Positions 1-8,960 of a DNA stretch of 64,000 nucleotides are shown one piece after another. Source of the stretch: Microcaldota archaeon (GTDB taxonomy: Archaea; Micrarchaeota; Micrarchaeia; Micrarchaeales; Micrarchaeaceae); the NCBI GenBank assembly GCA_021799635.1, contig JAJZAB010000002.1:1-64000 (forward strand), read 5' to 3'. Position 1 is the stretch's first letter; every line of letters starts with the position of its first letter. Below the pieces are notes generated by a model that had not been told where the DNA came from, did no database searches, and saw only the letters and a program-made list of their open reading frames with translations. A program made the position numbers and the translations under genes.

Positions 1-1
1 A

Positions 2-145
2 GCCGCCTATGTGCTTGCTACGCAGGGCAGCTCAAAGAAGTCAGACGCGGCCAAGGTGATATCAAAGGCGCTGTCATACAACGACCTGGATGCGATAATG
101 CAGCAGCTCCCGGCCGGAACCTTCCATATTCATGCAGTCAGATAG
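2..145 (+). CDS. C-terminal fragment of a protein entering from the left window edge (..AAYVLATQGSSKKSDAAKVISKALSYNDLDAIMQQLPAGTFHIHAVR*)
   Basis: Open frame from base 2 to a TAG at 143-145; truncated by window edge. Confidence 0.45.
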   Translation, partial: AAYVLATQGSSKKSDAAKVISKALSYNDLDAIMQQLPAGTFHIHAVR

Positions 146-185
146 CCCGGATCCGAGCTCACGCTTTGCCAGAGGTTTTTGAAAG

Positions 186-272
186 TGCAGGAGGTGAGAT
201 TTGAACTCACGCACCCTCTAAAGGGAACGGGCCCTGAACCCGTCGCATTTGGCCAAGCTCTGCCACCCCTGC
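186..272 (-). tRNA. tRNA-Leu (CAG)
   Basis: Reverse complement GCAGGGGTGGCAGAG...ACGGG-TTCAGGG-CCCGT...long variable arm...GTGAGTTCAAATCTCACCTCCTGC; paired acceptor, anticodon loop TTCAGGG. Confidence 0.93.
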
Positions 273-330
273 ATGTATAACGTATTTTATATGCTTGCAA
301 TAAGTATAAATCTATATAATACTGCTCGCC

Positions 331-1668
331 ATGGGTTGGTATCACGTGGAAAGCTCTGATGGGTCTATAGGTAAATGGGTTGCCGTCGCTGTCGGTCTGG
401 GTGCCATAATAGGCGCAGGCATCTTTGTTCTCAGCGGCACTGCGATAGCGCTAGCCGGACCATACTCAATAATCGCCTTTATAGTTGTGGGCGTAGTGGC
501 CCTCATAGTTGCGCTCGAAATAGGGGAGCTGGCGACCATAAATCCAGGTGCGAAGGGCGCTTCATACTCATACGTTAGGGGCGCATTCGGCAGCGAGCTC
601 GGCTTCATAACAGGAATAACCCAGTATTTCAGCTACGCGACCTCTGTTTCGGCCATAGCCCTGGGATTCGGCACCTACCTGTCCAGCACCGTGGGAATGC
701 ACGGCTCCTACGCCATACCGCTATCCATAGTGCTGATACTTGTCCTCTCGTATGTCAACGTAATAGGTGTAAAGAAAGCTGCCAAGGCGGATTCATACCT
801 TGTCATGTTCAAGCTGCTCATACTTTTTGTCTTCGTTGCGTTCGCAGCAATATTTGCATTTTACTATGGCCACTTTTCATCTTCAAACTTTTCTGCTTTG
901 CCGTCCCAGGCAGGCATAGCTGCATTATTCGGCGCGAGCATAGCCATATTCTTCGCATTCTCCGGCTTCCAGACAATATCAACAATAACATCAAAGATAA
1001 GGGGAGGGCCGGTCGAGGCTGCAAGGGCGATATTCTATTCAGTATGCATAAGCATAGTGGTTTACCTGGCAGTAGTTATAGCTATGATGCTGATAATGCC
1101 GGCATCAAGATATACGATAACTGCAGACCCACTTTCCACCGCATTGACCTATGCATCTGCGCCCCAGTGGCTGCATCTTATTGTCAACATAGGCGCGCTG
1201 GTTGCCACCACGTCAGCGTGCCTGGCTATGATAATGGGTTCATCACGCGTAATCTATCAGATAAGTAAGGATGGGCTGCTCCCAAAGCTGTTCCGGAACT
1301 ATGACAAAAGAAGAGACGCCTCAAGCCACTCGATAATAGCTACAATGCTGATAGGGATAATAATGCTGTTTTCCGGAAATATATACATAATAGCGGCGAT
1401 AAGCAACTTTGGCCTCCTGTTCACCTACATAATGTCGAGCCTGGCCATTGTGCATTTCAGGCGCGCCAAGGCAGCAGCGCCGTTCCGCGTGCCATACTAT
1501 CCATACCTCACAATAATAGCGATATCAGGCCTGCTCTTATTCATGGTCGGCATGCCGAGGGAGGCCCTCACAATAGGTGTCATGCTGATACTTACCCTTA
1601 TAGTTGTGTATTATGCGCTCAGGGAGGCGGAGGGCAAAAAGCCCATAAACCTTAGGTTCTTCAAATAG
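331..1668 (+). CDS. APC-family amino acid permease
   Basis: 445 aa multi-TM ORF; N-terminal GLGAIIGAGIFVLSGTAIALAGP signature. Confidence 0.9.
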   Translation: MGWYHVESSDGSIGKWVAVAVGLGAIIGAGIFVLSGTAIALAGPYSIIAFIVVGVVALIVALEIGELATINPGAKGASYSYVRGAFGSELGFITGITQYFSYATSVSAIALGFGTYLSSTVGMHGSYAIPLSIVLILVLSYVNVIGVKKAAKADSYLVMFKLLILFVFVAFAAIFAFYYGHFSSSNFSALPSQAGIAALFGASIAIFFAFSGFQTISTITSKIRGGPVEAARAIFYSVCISIVVYLAVVIAMMLIMPASRYTITADPLSTALTYASAPQWLHLIVNIGALVATTSACLAMIMGSSRVIYQISKDGLLPKLFRNYDKRRDASSHSIIATMLIGIIMLFSGNIYIIAAISNFGLLFTYIMSSLAIVHFRRAKAAAPFRVPYYPYLTIIAISGLLLFMVGMPREALTIGVMLILTLIVVYYALREAEGKKPINLRFFK

Positions 1669-1669
1669 C

Positions 1670-2857
1670 GTGGTTTTGATGCTAGTTGGCATAGTTGGTT
1701 CCCCAAACAAGGGCAAGAGCACAATGTTTTCAGCGCTGACCATGATAGACGTGCACATAGCAGACTACCCATTCACTACAATAAAGCCCAACGTAGGGAC
1801 CACCTACATAACAAAAGAATGCGTGCATAACTCCCTTTCAGTCAAATGCACTCCCAGGAACTCGGAGTGCGTCGGCGGCGTGAGGAGGATACCTGTGGAA
1901 ATAATAGATGTGGCTGGTCTCGTAGCCGGAGCACACGAGGGCAGGGGCATGGGCAACCAATTCCTTGGAGACATATCGTCCGCTGACGCGTTGATCCTAG
2001 TCGCTGACGGCAGCGGCCACACCGACTCGTCCGGCAATCCGTGCCAGGGCTGCAATCCTGTGGAGGATGTGAGAGTGGTTGTTGATGAGATATCAGAATG
2101 GCTGGCAGGCATCATAACAAAGCACATGGGAGCCATTTCGCGGTCTAAAAACGCAGCGGAGGCTTTGGTGGGAATACTGACAGGCATGAGAATCGGCATG
2201 GCAGACATAGAGCACTGCATAAGCGAATGCAACCTAACGTCATCCAACGCCAACTGGAATGAAAATGACGTAAGGAAATTCTCAAAAGCGCTGCTAAAAA
2301 GGGCAAAGCCATTCATGATAGCGGCCAACAAGTCAGACATACCTGGATTCTACAATAAGGTAAAGCTGCTCTACAAGGAGTTCGGGGAGGAGCGGGTGGT
2401 CCCATGCTCCGCCGCCGTGGAGCTTGCCCTCAGGAAGGCCGAGAGGCAGGGGATAATAGAGTACAATGGAAACCCCGAGCAAATAAGGATAATAAAAAAG
2501 GAGATTACTCATGCACAGGAGTACGCGATAAACTACATGGTGGGGTTTGCAAGGGAGCACGGTACCGGCGTGCAGCAAATAATAAACAAAATATATTTCG
2601 ATATACTGGACAACATTGTCGTATACCCAGTTGAGGACGAAGGCAAATACACGGACCATTTCGGCAATGTGCTGCCAGACGCCATATTAATAAAGAGGGG
2701 GTCAACCGCGTTAGACCTGGCAGCAAAAATACACACAGACCTGGGAGAAAGGATGTTGTACGCGGTAGACGCAAGGACTAAGAAGAGGCTTGCCAAGGGC
2801 TACGTCCTCAATGATAATGACGTAATAAAGGTGGTCAGCGCTGCAAAGCCCAAGTGA
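1670..2857 (+). CDS. OBG/YchF-like GTPase with C-terminal TGS domain
   Basis: GSPNKGKSTMFSALT P-loop, DVAGLVAGAHEGRGMGNQFL, NKSD; C-terminal TGS-like region; likely start at 1679 (MLVGIVG). Confidence 0.9.
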   Translation: MVLMLVGIVGSPNKGKSTMFSALTMIDVHIADYPFTTIKPNVGTTYITKECVHNSLSVKCTPRNSECVGGVRRIPVEIIDVAGLVAGAHEGRGMGNQFLGDISSADALILVADGSGHTDSSGNPCQGCNPVEDVRVVVDEISEWLAGIITKHMGAISRSKNAAEALVGILTGMRIGMADIEHCISECNLTSSNANWNENDVRKFSKALLKRAKPFMIAANKSDIPGFYNKVKLLYKEFGEERVVPCSAAVELALRKAERQGIIEYNGNPEQIRIIKKEITHAQEYAINYMVGFAREHGTGVQQIINKIYFDILDNIVVYPVEDEGKYTDHFGNVLPDAILIKRGSTALDLAAKIHTDLGERMLYAVDARTKKRLAKGYVLNDNDVIKVVSAAKPK

Positions 2858-2896
2858 TACCGGTCGCTGCGTGGCGGCCATGCACAGCATGATGCA

Positions 2897-3160
2897 ATGA
2901 AGGAAAAGAGTATAGCAATCATCGGCGCGTTGTGGATAGCATCCGGGGCGGTTACGCTGCTGACCGGGTTGATTGTCAGCGCAGAGCAGGGCTGCCTGGA
3001 TTGTGGACCATACAACCACGCAGGAGCGCCAGCCAGCTCACATATAATCACACTGCTGATAGGACTATTCGTCATAGTACTTGGATCAGCCATAATAATA
3101 TTCAGAGTGCGCATAGGCGAAATAAGAGACAGGCAGTCCCGCAGGCTGAAAGCCGGCTGA
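2897..3160 (+). CDS. Small membrane protein (2 predicted TM), hypothetical
   Basis: 87 aa ORF with two hydrophobic segments, downstream of the GTPase. Confidence 0.55.
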   Translation: MKEKSIAIIGALWIASGAVTLLTGLIVSAEQGCLDCGPYNHAGAPASSHIITLLIGLFVIVLGSAIIIFRVRIGEIRDRQSRRLKAG

Positions 3161-3182
3161 TGGCGTCTCTGCCGAATGGCAG

Positions 3183-3725
3183 TCAGGAGTGTCTTGCCGC
3201 GGAAACCGAGGATATGAGCGGAGTCAGCACCAGCACTATTATCACCGGTATGGCAATGAGGTTGGTGATAAAGCTGTCAATTGTGAATCCGACGGGCAGC
3301 GCCTTGGCATCTATGTAGTATATAATCAGGTATATTATGAATATTACTATTGAGTATATCAGTGCAACGTAGATTGCGTTGAGCAGGCCTACCTTGAGCG
3401 ACAGTCTTACCTTCTTGCCCACGCTGCCTACTCTCTCCCCTACCCAAACCGCCACGACGAGCGGCAGCACTATAGCACCAGGAAGGTAGAGAAGGTAGTT
3501 GGCCACTGTTATAATGCCGCTGGTCGGTGCGCCTACTAATTTTGCTATGGGAACCCCGGCAAATTCGATTATTAGCCCTACCGCAAGCATGAATATCCAG
3601 AACGCCATCGGCCCAAATATGTCCGTGTCTATCCTGTTCTGTATATCCTCTATCTTATAAATGCTGCTTTTCAGGTGGTTTACCTTATCAGTCTTGGGAT
3701 CATACGTTACAGGCTTGAACGCCAT
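3183..3725 (-). CDS. Multi-TM membrane protein, hypothetical (Yip1-like topology)
   Basis: 180 aa ORF with about four long hydrophobic segments. Confidence 0.7.
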   Translation of the reverse strand: MAFKPVTYDPKTDKVNHLKSSIYKIEDIQNRIDTDIFGPMAFWIFMLAVGLIIEFAGVPIAKLVGAPTSGIITVANYLLYLPGAIVLPLVVAVWVGERVGSVGKKVRLSLKVGLLNAIYVALIYSIVIFIIYLIIYYIDAKALPVGFTIDSFITNLIAIPVIIVLVLTPLISSVSAARHS

Positions 3726-3918
3726 AAATACACCAGCAGTTGATTTTGTACGTGCAGATAATGTGCAATCAGATATATAAACCTCATTAAGCTTTAAAAA
3801 ATCATACTACTTAGGAATACGGGTCGGAAACCGCAATTCCTTCGGGATGAAGGCTGACCGCAGGGCATAAATACATTTCCATACAATAACATTTCTGACA
3901 GACTGCAGTCGGATATTA

Positions 3919-3950
3919 ACCCACACATTTTACTAGTGGGGGGATGTCAC
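3919..3950 (+). repeat. Solo IS200/IS605-type right-end-like hairpin
   Basis: aaCCCACacattttactaGTGGGgggATGTCAC; shares CCCAC..GTGGG..GGATGTCAC with 57869-57906. Confidence 0.45.
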
Positions 3951-3951
3951 C

Positions 3952-4107
3952 ATGGCTCTGCTGCAAACTCCGCAGTCCCAGGCAGGGGTAATGAGTTTCT
4001 ATGATGCCCCGACCAAAGGACCAAAGGTAAACCCGAAGATAGTGCTTATAGTAGTGATAGCCTTCGCTGTCATAGTGCTATTAGCAAACCACATAATACT
4101 GGGATGA
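3952..4107 (+). CDS. secG: Preprotein translocase Sec61 subunit beta (SecG/SecBeta); absent from the supplied ORF track
   Basis: 51 aa MALLQTPQSQAGVMSFYDAPTKGPKVNPKIVLIVVIAFAVIVLLANHIILG; GxxxFYDxxxxGPKVNPKxVL motif plus a single TM, typical of archaeal Sec61-beta. Confidence 0.85.
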   Translation: MALLQTPQSQAGVMSFYDAPTKGPKVNPKIVLIVVIAFAVIVLLANHIILG

Positions 4108-4131
4108 GCTTCCGACAGGGATGCAGGTCAA

Positions 4132-5010
4132 TCACGCAGTTTTGAACACATCCTTCCGTACTTCAGTGACATCGCCATTCTCTGCCATCACGTACAACAC
4201 CGCCCTTATGCCGTCTTCATCTATGCCGGTTTCTTTGGATATAGTGGCTACGTTGACTCCCTTCTGGCCGATGACCTTGTTTATCTTCGGTAGGCTTTTC
4301 GCTATAAATCCTTTTGTAACAATGTAGAACTTTTTGTTGAAGGCACGTGTGCCCACAACCAACCCCCTCCTTATACTCTCTTCAAGCGACGACGACGCGG
4401 CTGCTGCCTCGGTCTCAGTAGCCATTACCAGATACCCTCTTGCATCAAGCATTTTTATATAGTCCCCGCTTTCATCAAGCTTCTGCTCCCACTTCTTCTG
4501 CTGCTGGGCCTCTGGGGCAGCGGCTTCTGCCATCTGCGGGGATGGTACCACGGCGTTCCTCTTCCCAAAAAGGAAGTTGTCATATATGTATTTTGGTATT
4601 GTATATTTGTAGTCCTGCTCCCCGTCCTTCTTGTAAAGCATCACGAACTTCTTCTTTATAAGATCCTGCAGGGTCTTTTTTTCATCAGCGTTAAGCATGG
4701 AGCCGACCTTCTGTCCTGTCCTATTGTTGTATCTTATCGTGTCGAGCTTCTTCAGCACCTTAAGCTCATTTTCATCCGGGGCGCGGCCCTGTGCAGCCTG
4801 CTGCCTCCCAACATAAACCGGTTTTGCCGTGCTGCCAGGCGCGGCCCGGCCAGCGAGCACGTCTGCTATATAGCTTTTCTTTGCGAATAGGAAATAGTTG
4901 TCCTTCTTTATGAAGTCTATGTCATCTCCCTCATTTATGCCAAGCGCCCCTACTACCTCGAAGGGAAGGTAGACAACAAGCTTGTCCTTAATCTTATAGA
5001 CTTTCGACAA
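4132..5010 (-). CDS. AbrB/SpoVT-like N-terminal domain protein, putative DNA-binding, C-terminal winged-helix-like
   Basis: 292 aa; N-term KVYKIKDKLVVYLPFEVVGALGINEGDDIDF swapped-hairpin AbrB pattern. Confidence 0.55.
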   Translation of the reverse strand: MSKVYKIKDKLVVYLPFEVVGALGINEGDDIDFIKKDNYFLFAKKSYIADVLAGRAAPGSTAKPVYVGRQQAAQGRAPDENELKVLKKLDTIRYNNRTGQKVGSMLNADEKKTLQDLIKKKFVMLYKKDGEQDYKYTIPKYIYDNFLFGKRNAVVPSPQMAEAAAPEAQQQKKWEQKLDESGDYIKMLDARGYLVMATETEAAAASSSLEESIRRGLVVGTRAFNKKFYIVTKGFIAKSLPKINKVIGQKGVNVATISKETGIDEDGIRAVLYVMAENGDVTEVRKDVFKTA

Positions 5011-5056
5011 AAAACCCCCACGATAGAAATATATAGTTGTATAGGGATATTACAGC

Positions 5057-6601
5057 ATGCAAAGCTTAAAAGAGTTAGCCCTTTACACAAAAAAGAGCCT
5101 TACAATAAAGGATACGTATGCAATCAAGGAGAACCTGTCATCAATCGGACTTAGCGAAAGGATACTGGTTGAGACTGCGGGTGTAGCCCTTGCGGAAAAT
5201 ATAGGGAGGGGTCACAAAGGGAAAAAACTGCTTTTTGTGTGTGGCATCGGCGGCAAGGGGGCAATAGGCCTTTCAGCTGCGAGGCGCATGCTGCAGAGGC
5301 ACGAGGTCAATACGGTATTTATAGGCAGCCGCGATTCTATAAAAAATCAGTCTACCAAGCTCAACTTTGACCTGCTTAACGATATAGTAAGTATAAAATG
5401 CATAGACGATAAATACGAATCCTGGCTGCCAAAGGAGCTAGCCAGGGCAGACGTGGTAATAGATGCGATAGTGGGCTGCGGCATGAGGGGCAGGTTGGCC
5501 CAGCCAATACCAAGCATAATATCGCTGATAAACAGCTCAGGGGCTTACAAGATATCGATAGACCTGCCTTCAGGGATAAACGCCGATACAGGTATGCCTA
5601 GCTCGAAGTACATAAAGGCGGACCAGACGCTGACTATACACAAGCCCAAGGTCGGCATAGCGAGCAGCGGCATTGTAGGCTATACCGTAGTGGTAGACAT
5701 AGGCGTGCCAATATCTGCCGAGATTTTTGCAGGGCCTGGAGACATATCACTGGCTACCGAGCCGAGGCGCCTGGATTCCAGCAAGTACACCAACGGCGCG
5801 GTGCTGGTTGTTGGAGGAGGCAGGACCTATCACGGCGCGCCGCTCCTTGCCGCGTTTGCGGCAAACGCAGCCATTTCAGCGCTCAGGACCGGAGCAGGCT
5901 ACGTTACTGTTGCAGTCCCAAAAAGCGCATCAGTGCCTGTGAAGAGCCTGTCAAAGACGCTTGTGGTGAAGGAGCTGGAGTGGGAAGGCTCAGCAGCCAG
6001 CGCTGCGTCCTCTATATCTTCAATAAAGCACGACGCCATGGTCATAGGGCCTGGCCTTGATGAGGGTAGGGCATCCGAGGAGATAGTCTCTAAAATAATA
6101 AAACAGGAGAGGATGAAGGGAAACCCGGTCGTTGTGGATGCAACTGCAATTGGAATCATGGGAAAGCACAGGGGCATGTTCGGAGACAATCTCATACTGA
6201 CTCCGCATTACGGAGAATTCAAAAAGCTTTCAGGCACCGATGTATCCGACTGCGGGATGGTGGAGACTGCCAAGAAAGCTGCGAACTTTGCAAAGGCGAA
6301 CGGGTTCACCCTTGTCCTGAAGGGGCACAGCACTATAATAACCAACGGCGATCGGCTTAAGATAAACCGCGCCTCCACAATGGCGCTTGCGAAAATGGGC
6401 AGCGGCGACGTCCTTTCTGGAATCATAGCGGCATACGCTGCAGTTCATAGGGACCCATTCGAAAGTTCTGTTGCCGGAGTTTATGCGCATTCGCGCATAG
6501 GCGACCTTTTATACGCTAGCAAGGGTTATCATATAACTGCTGAGGATGTTATAGACACGATACCTGACGTGCTTAGGTTATTTGACTCGATGTCAGGCTG
6601 A
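5057..6601 (+). CDS. nnr: Bifunctional NAD(P)HX epimerase / ADP- or ATP-dependent NAD(P)HX dehydratase
   Basis: 514 aa; YjeF_N-like N-term and C-term LTPHYGEFKKLSG, LKGHSTIITNGD, KMGSGDVLSGIIAA. Confidence 0.92.
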   Translation: MQSLKELALYTKKSLTIKDTYAIKENLSSIGLSERILVETAGVALAENIGRGHKGKKLLFVCGIGGKGAIGLSAARRMLQRHEVNTVFIGSRDSIKNQSTKLNFDLLNDIVSIKCIDDKYESWLPKELARADVVIDAIVGCGMRGRLAQPIPSIISLINSSGAYKISIDLPSGINADTGMPSSKYIKADQTLTIHKPKVGIASSGIVGYTVVVDIGVPISAEIFAGPGDISLATEPRRLDSSKYTNGAVLVVGGGRTYHGAPLLAAFAANAAISALRTGAGYVTVAVPKSASVPVKSLSKTLVVKELEWEGSAASAASSISSIKHDAMVIGPGLDEGRASEEIVSKIIKQERMKGNPVVVDATAIGIMGKHRGMFGDNLILTPHYGEFKKLSGTDVSDCGMVETAKKAANFAKANGFTLVLKGHSTIITNGDRLKINRASTMALAKMGSGDVLSGIIAAYAAVHRDPFESSVAGVYAHSRIGDLLYASKGYHITAEDVIDTIPDVLRLFDSMSG

Positions 6602-6613
6602 ATATGTGGTAAT

Positions 6614-8506
6614 ATGTCATCACCATACGCAGTGCTGAAGAATTCAATAGAGAAGGGAATTGGTGAATCCCTGGCAGCACTGGGGTACAGCTTCCAGAAT
6701 ATAAATGGAACTATAGAGACTAAAGGGGTGGCAGGAGACATATCATGCTCAGTTGCGCTGAGGCTGTCAGGCGCCGCGGGGAAAAGCAGGGAGGAGCTTG
6801 CAGATCGCATAGCATCAGGAATTGGAAGGATCGCGTTTGTAGAAAAGGTTACAACCGAGAATGGGTTTATAAACTTTCATCTCGACAAACCGGCTTTTTC
6901 GAAAGAGGCAATAGCTTACATAATGAAGAGAAGGGAAGGGTCTGTTAGGTCTGATGAAAGGAAAACCGCAAAAATGATCGTAGAGTACCCGAGCGTGAAC
7001 CCGGTGCACCCCTGGCACGTGGGGCAGGTGCGCAGCGCAATACTCGGCGACGTAATGTCAAACATATATGAAGCCTGCGGCTATGTTGTGGAGAGGGAGG
7101 ACTACATAGACGACTTGGGGCTGCAGATGGCTGAGGCGGTGTGGGGCACGATAAACGCAGAGAGGCTGGGCATTGAAAGGGATGCAAAAAAGAAATTTGA
7201 TCATGCAGTAGGTGAAGTGTATGTATCGGTTAACAGGCTGTTGGAAAGAGAGCCCCAGCTAATCGGCGATATAAAAAAGGTCCTTGCTTCCATGGAGCAG
7301 GACGGCACTTACGAGTCGAAGCTGTCGAGGGAGATGGCGGAGGAATACGTCAGGGCGGAATACCTGACGGCCTTTGATTTTGGTATGTACCACAACGTTC
7401 TCATATGGGAGAGCGACATAGTCAGGAATAACCTGCTCGGCGCCGCGCTCGGCATACTGAAAGAAAAAGGGATAACAAAGAGGCCGAGCGAAGGCAAGTA
7501 CGCAAACTGCGTGGTCATAGATATAAAGGACCTGAAGAACCTGCCGAAGGAGCTCTCAGGGCTAAGGGAGGAATCAAAGGTGCTGGTCAGGAGCGACGGG
7601 ACACCCAACTATCTCGCAAAAGACATAGCGTTCCACATGTGGAAGTTAGGGATAATAAAGGATTGCTTTTTATTCAGGAAATTCATGGAATCGCAGCCCA
7701 ACGGCGCACCGCTATACACAACCGGACCGGGCGGAGACAGGATGGACTTCGGGGGCGGATACGGCGCCATAAACACCATAGACTCGAGGCAGAGCTATGA
7801 GCAGATGCTGATAAGGGTTGTGCTTGACTCTATAGGGGAGGGGGAGAGAGTGGCGATGCTGAAGCACCTCGCCTACGGAGTCGTGGAGCTGGAGAGCGGC
7901 CCGCTTGCTGGGAGGAGGGGAACCTTCGCTGGATACACAGCCGATGACCTGCTCAGGGAGGCGAAGGAAATGGCAAAATCGATGATAAAAAAGGGTGACC
8001 TCATGGGCGCCGCGCAGCGCGAATCCGTGGCGAGGGCGGTTGCGATCTCAGCCATAAAGTTCGAGTTCCTCAAGGTCTCCCCAGAGCGCAAGATAGTATT
8101 CTCATGGAAGAGGGCGCTGAACTTCGAGGGCGACTCTGGCCCGTACTGCCAGTACACCTACGCCAGGGCTGCAAGGATACTGGAGAAATCCGGACTCACG
8201 CATTCAGGAATTGACGGCGCAGATCTGTCCCAATTCACAGACGAGCGCGTATTTTCTTTGGTTAAGCTCATGGCAATGGCGCATTCGATGGTAGAAAAGG
8301 CTGCCGCGGAGTACAGGCCAAATGTAATAACCGAATATATAATAGACCTCGCAGTTAGTTTTAGCAGATTTTACGAAAACATACCGGTGCTGAAGAGCAA
8401 TACCGAGGAAGAGGCCAGGTCGAAGCTCGCAGTGGTATCCGCCTTCGCGCATACGATGCGTGGTATGCTCGGAGTGCTCGGCATAGAAGCGATAGACAGC
8501 ATGTAG
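6614..8506 (+). CDS. argS: Arginyl-tRNA synthetase
   Basis: 630 aa; VEYPSVNPVHPWHVGQVRSAILGD class I motif, DALR-like C-terminus. Confidence 0.95.
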   Translation: MSSPYAVLKNSIEKGIGESLAALGYSFQNINGTIETKGVAGDISCSVALRLSGAAGKSREELADRIASGIGRIAFVEKVTTENGFINFHLDKPAFSKEAIAYIMKRREGSVRSDERKTAKMIVEYPSVNPVHPWHVGQVRSAILGDVMSNIYEACGYVVEREDYIDDLGLQMAEAVWGTINAERLGIERDAKKKFDHAVGEVYVSVNRLLEREPQLIGDIKKVLASMEQDGTYESKLSREMAEEYVRAEYLTAFDFGMYHNVLIWESDIVRNNLLGAALGILKEKGITKRPSEGKYANCVVIDIKDLKNLPKELSGLREESKVLVRSDGTPNYLAKDIAFHMWKLGIIKDCFLFRKFMESQPNGAPLYTTGPGGDRMDFGGGYGAINTIDSRQSYEQMLIRVVLDSIGEGERVAMLKHLAYGVVELESGPLAGRRGTFAGYTADDLLREAKEMAKSMIKKGDLMGAAQRESVARAVAISAIKFEFLKVSPERKIVFSWKRALNFEGDSGPYCQYTYARAARILEKSGLTHSGIDGADLSQFTDERVFSLVKLMAMAHSMVEKAAAEYRPNVITEYIIDLAVSFSRFYENIPVLKSNTEEEARSKLAVVSAFAHTMRGMLGVLGIEAIDSM

Positions 8507-8529
8507 CAAGAAGACCTCAAACAATTGAC

Positions 8530-8654
8530 AATGAAGGCGAGCTGGCCCTCAAAGATGGCAAGGGGGACTTGCTGCGGACACGGGGGAAGACCTCGGCAAG
8601 ACGAGGCTTGCGGTAAGCAAGGCGATAAAATCTCTGCAAAGCGATGGGCGATAG
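8530..8654 (+). pseudogene. Possible frameshifted BirA-like winged-HTH remnant
   Basis: Two frames together read ELALKDGKG / GEDLGKTRLAVSKAIKSLQSDGR*, resembling the BirA N-terminal HTH (SGEEL..LGVSRTAVWKHIKxLxxxG). Confidence 0.25.
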
Positions 8655-8799
8655 CCAGAACCTATTATTTGACATAAAAAAATATTGTTATGGTACAGGT
8701 AAAGTATGCCTTTAGAATGGAGGGAGCAAGCGATATCAAACAATACCTCTCCTTTAGATAACAAAGCCTTAAATAATCGTATTCAGTTTATTTCCTAAA

Positions 8800-8890
8800 G
8801 GGCTCCTAGCTCAGCTTGGATAGAGCGACGTCCTCCTAATATTATGGAGTGGAAAGACGTAGGTCGCGGGTTCAAATCCCGCGGAGCCCG
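8800..8890 (+). tRNA. tRNA-Arg (CCT) with about 16-nt canonical (37/38) intron
   Basis: GGGCTCC/GGAGCCC acceptor; ACGTC-CTCCTA-[atattatggagtggaa]-A-GACGT anticodon arm. Confidence 0.92.
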
Positions 8891-8960
8891 TCCATAACAT
8901 AAAGCAATATAAAATGTTACATGTTAATATGATTTGGTAATCTGACTGGCTGGTGTTTTT

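Noticed and set aside
3822-3861. CGGAAACCGCAATTCCTTCGGGATGAAGGCTGACCG as another IS605 end
   Set aside because: Weak hairpin, lacks the terminal GGATGTCAC; similarity may be chance
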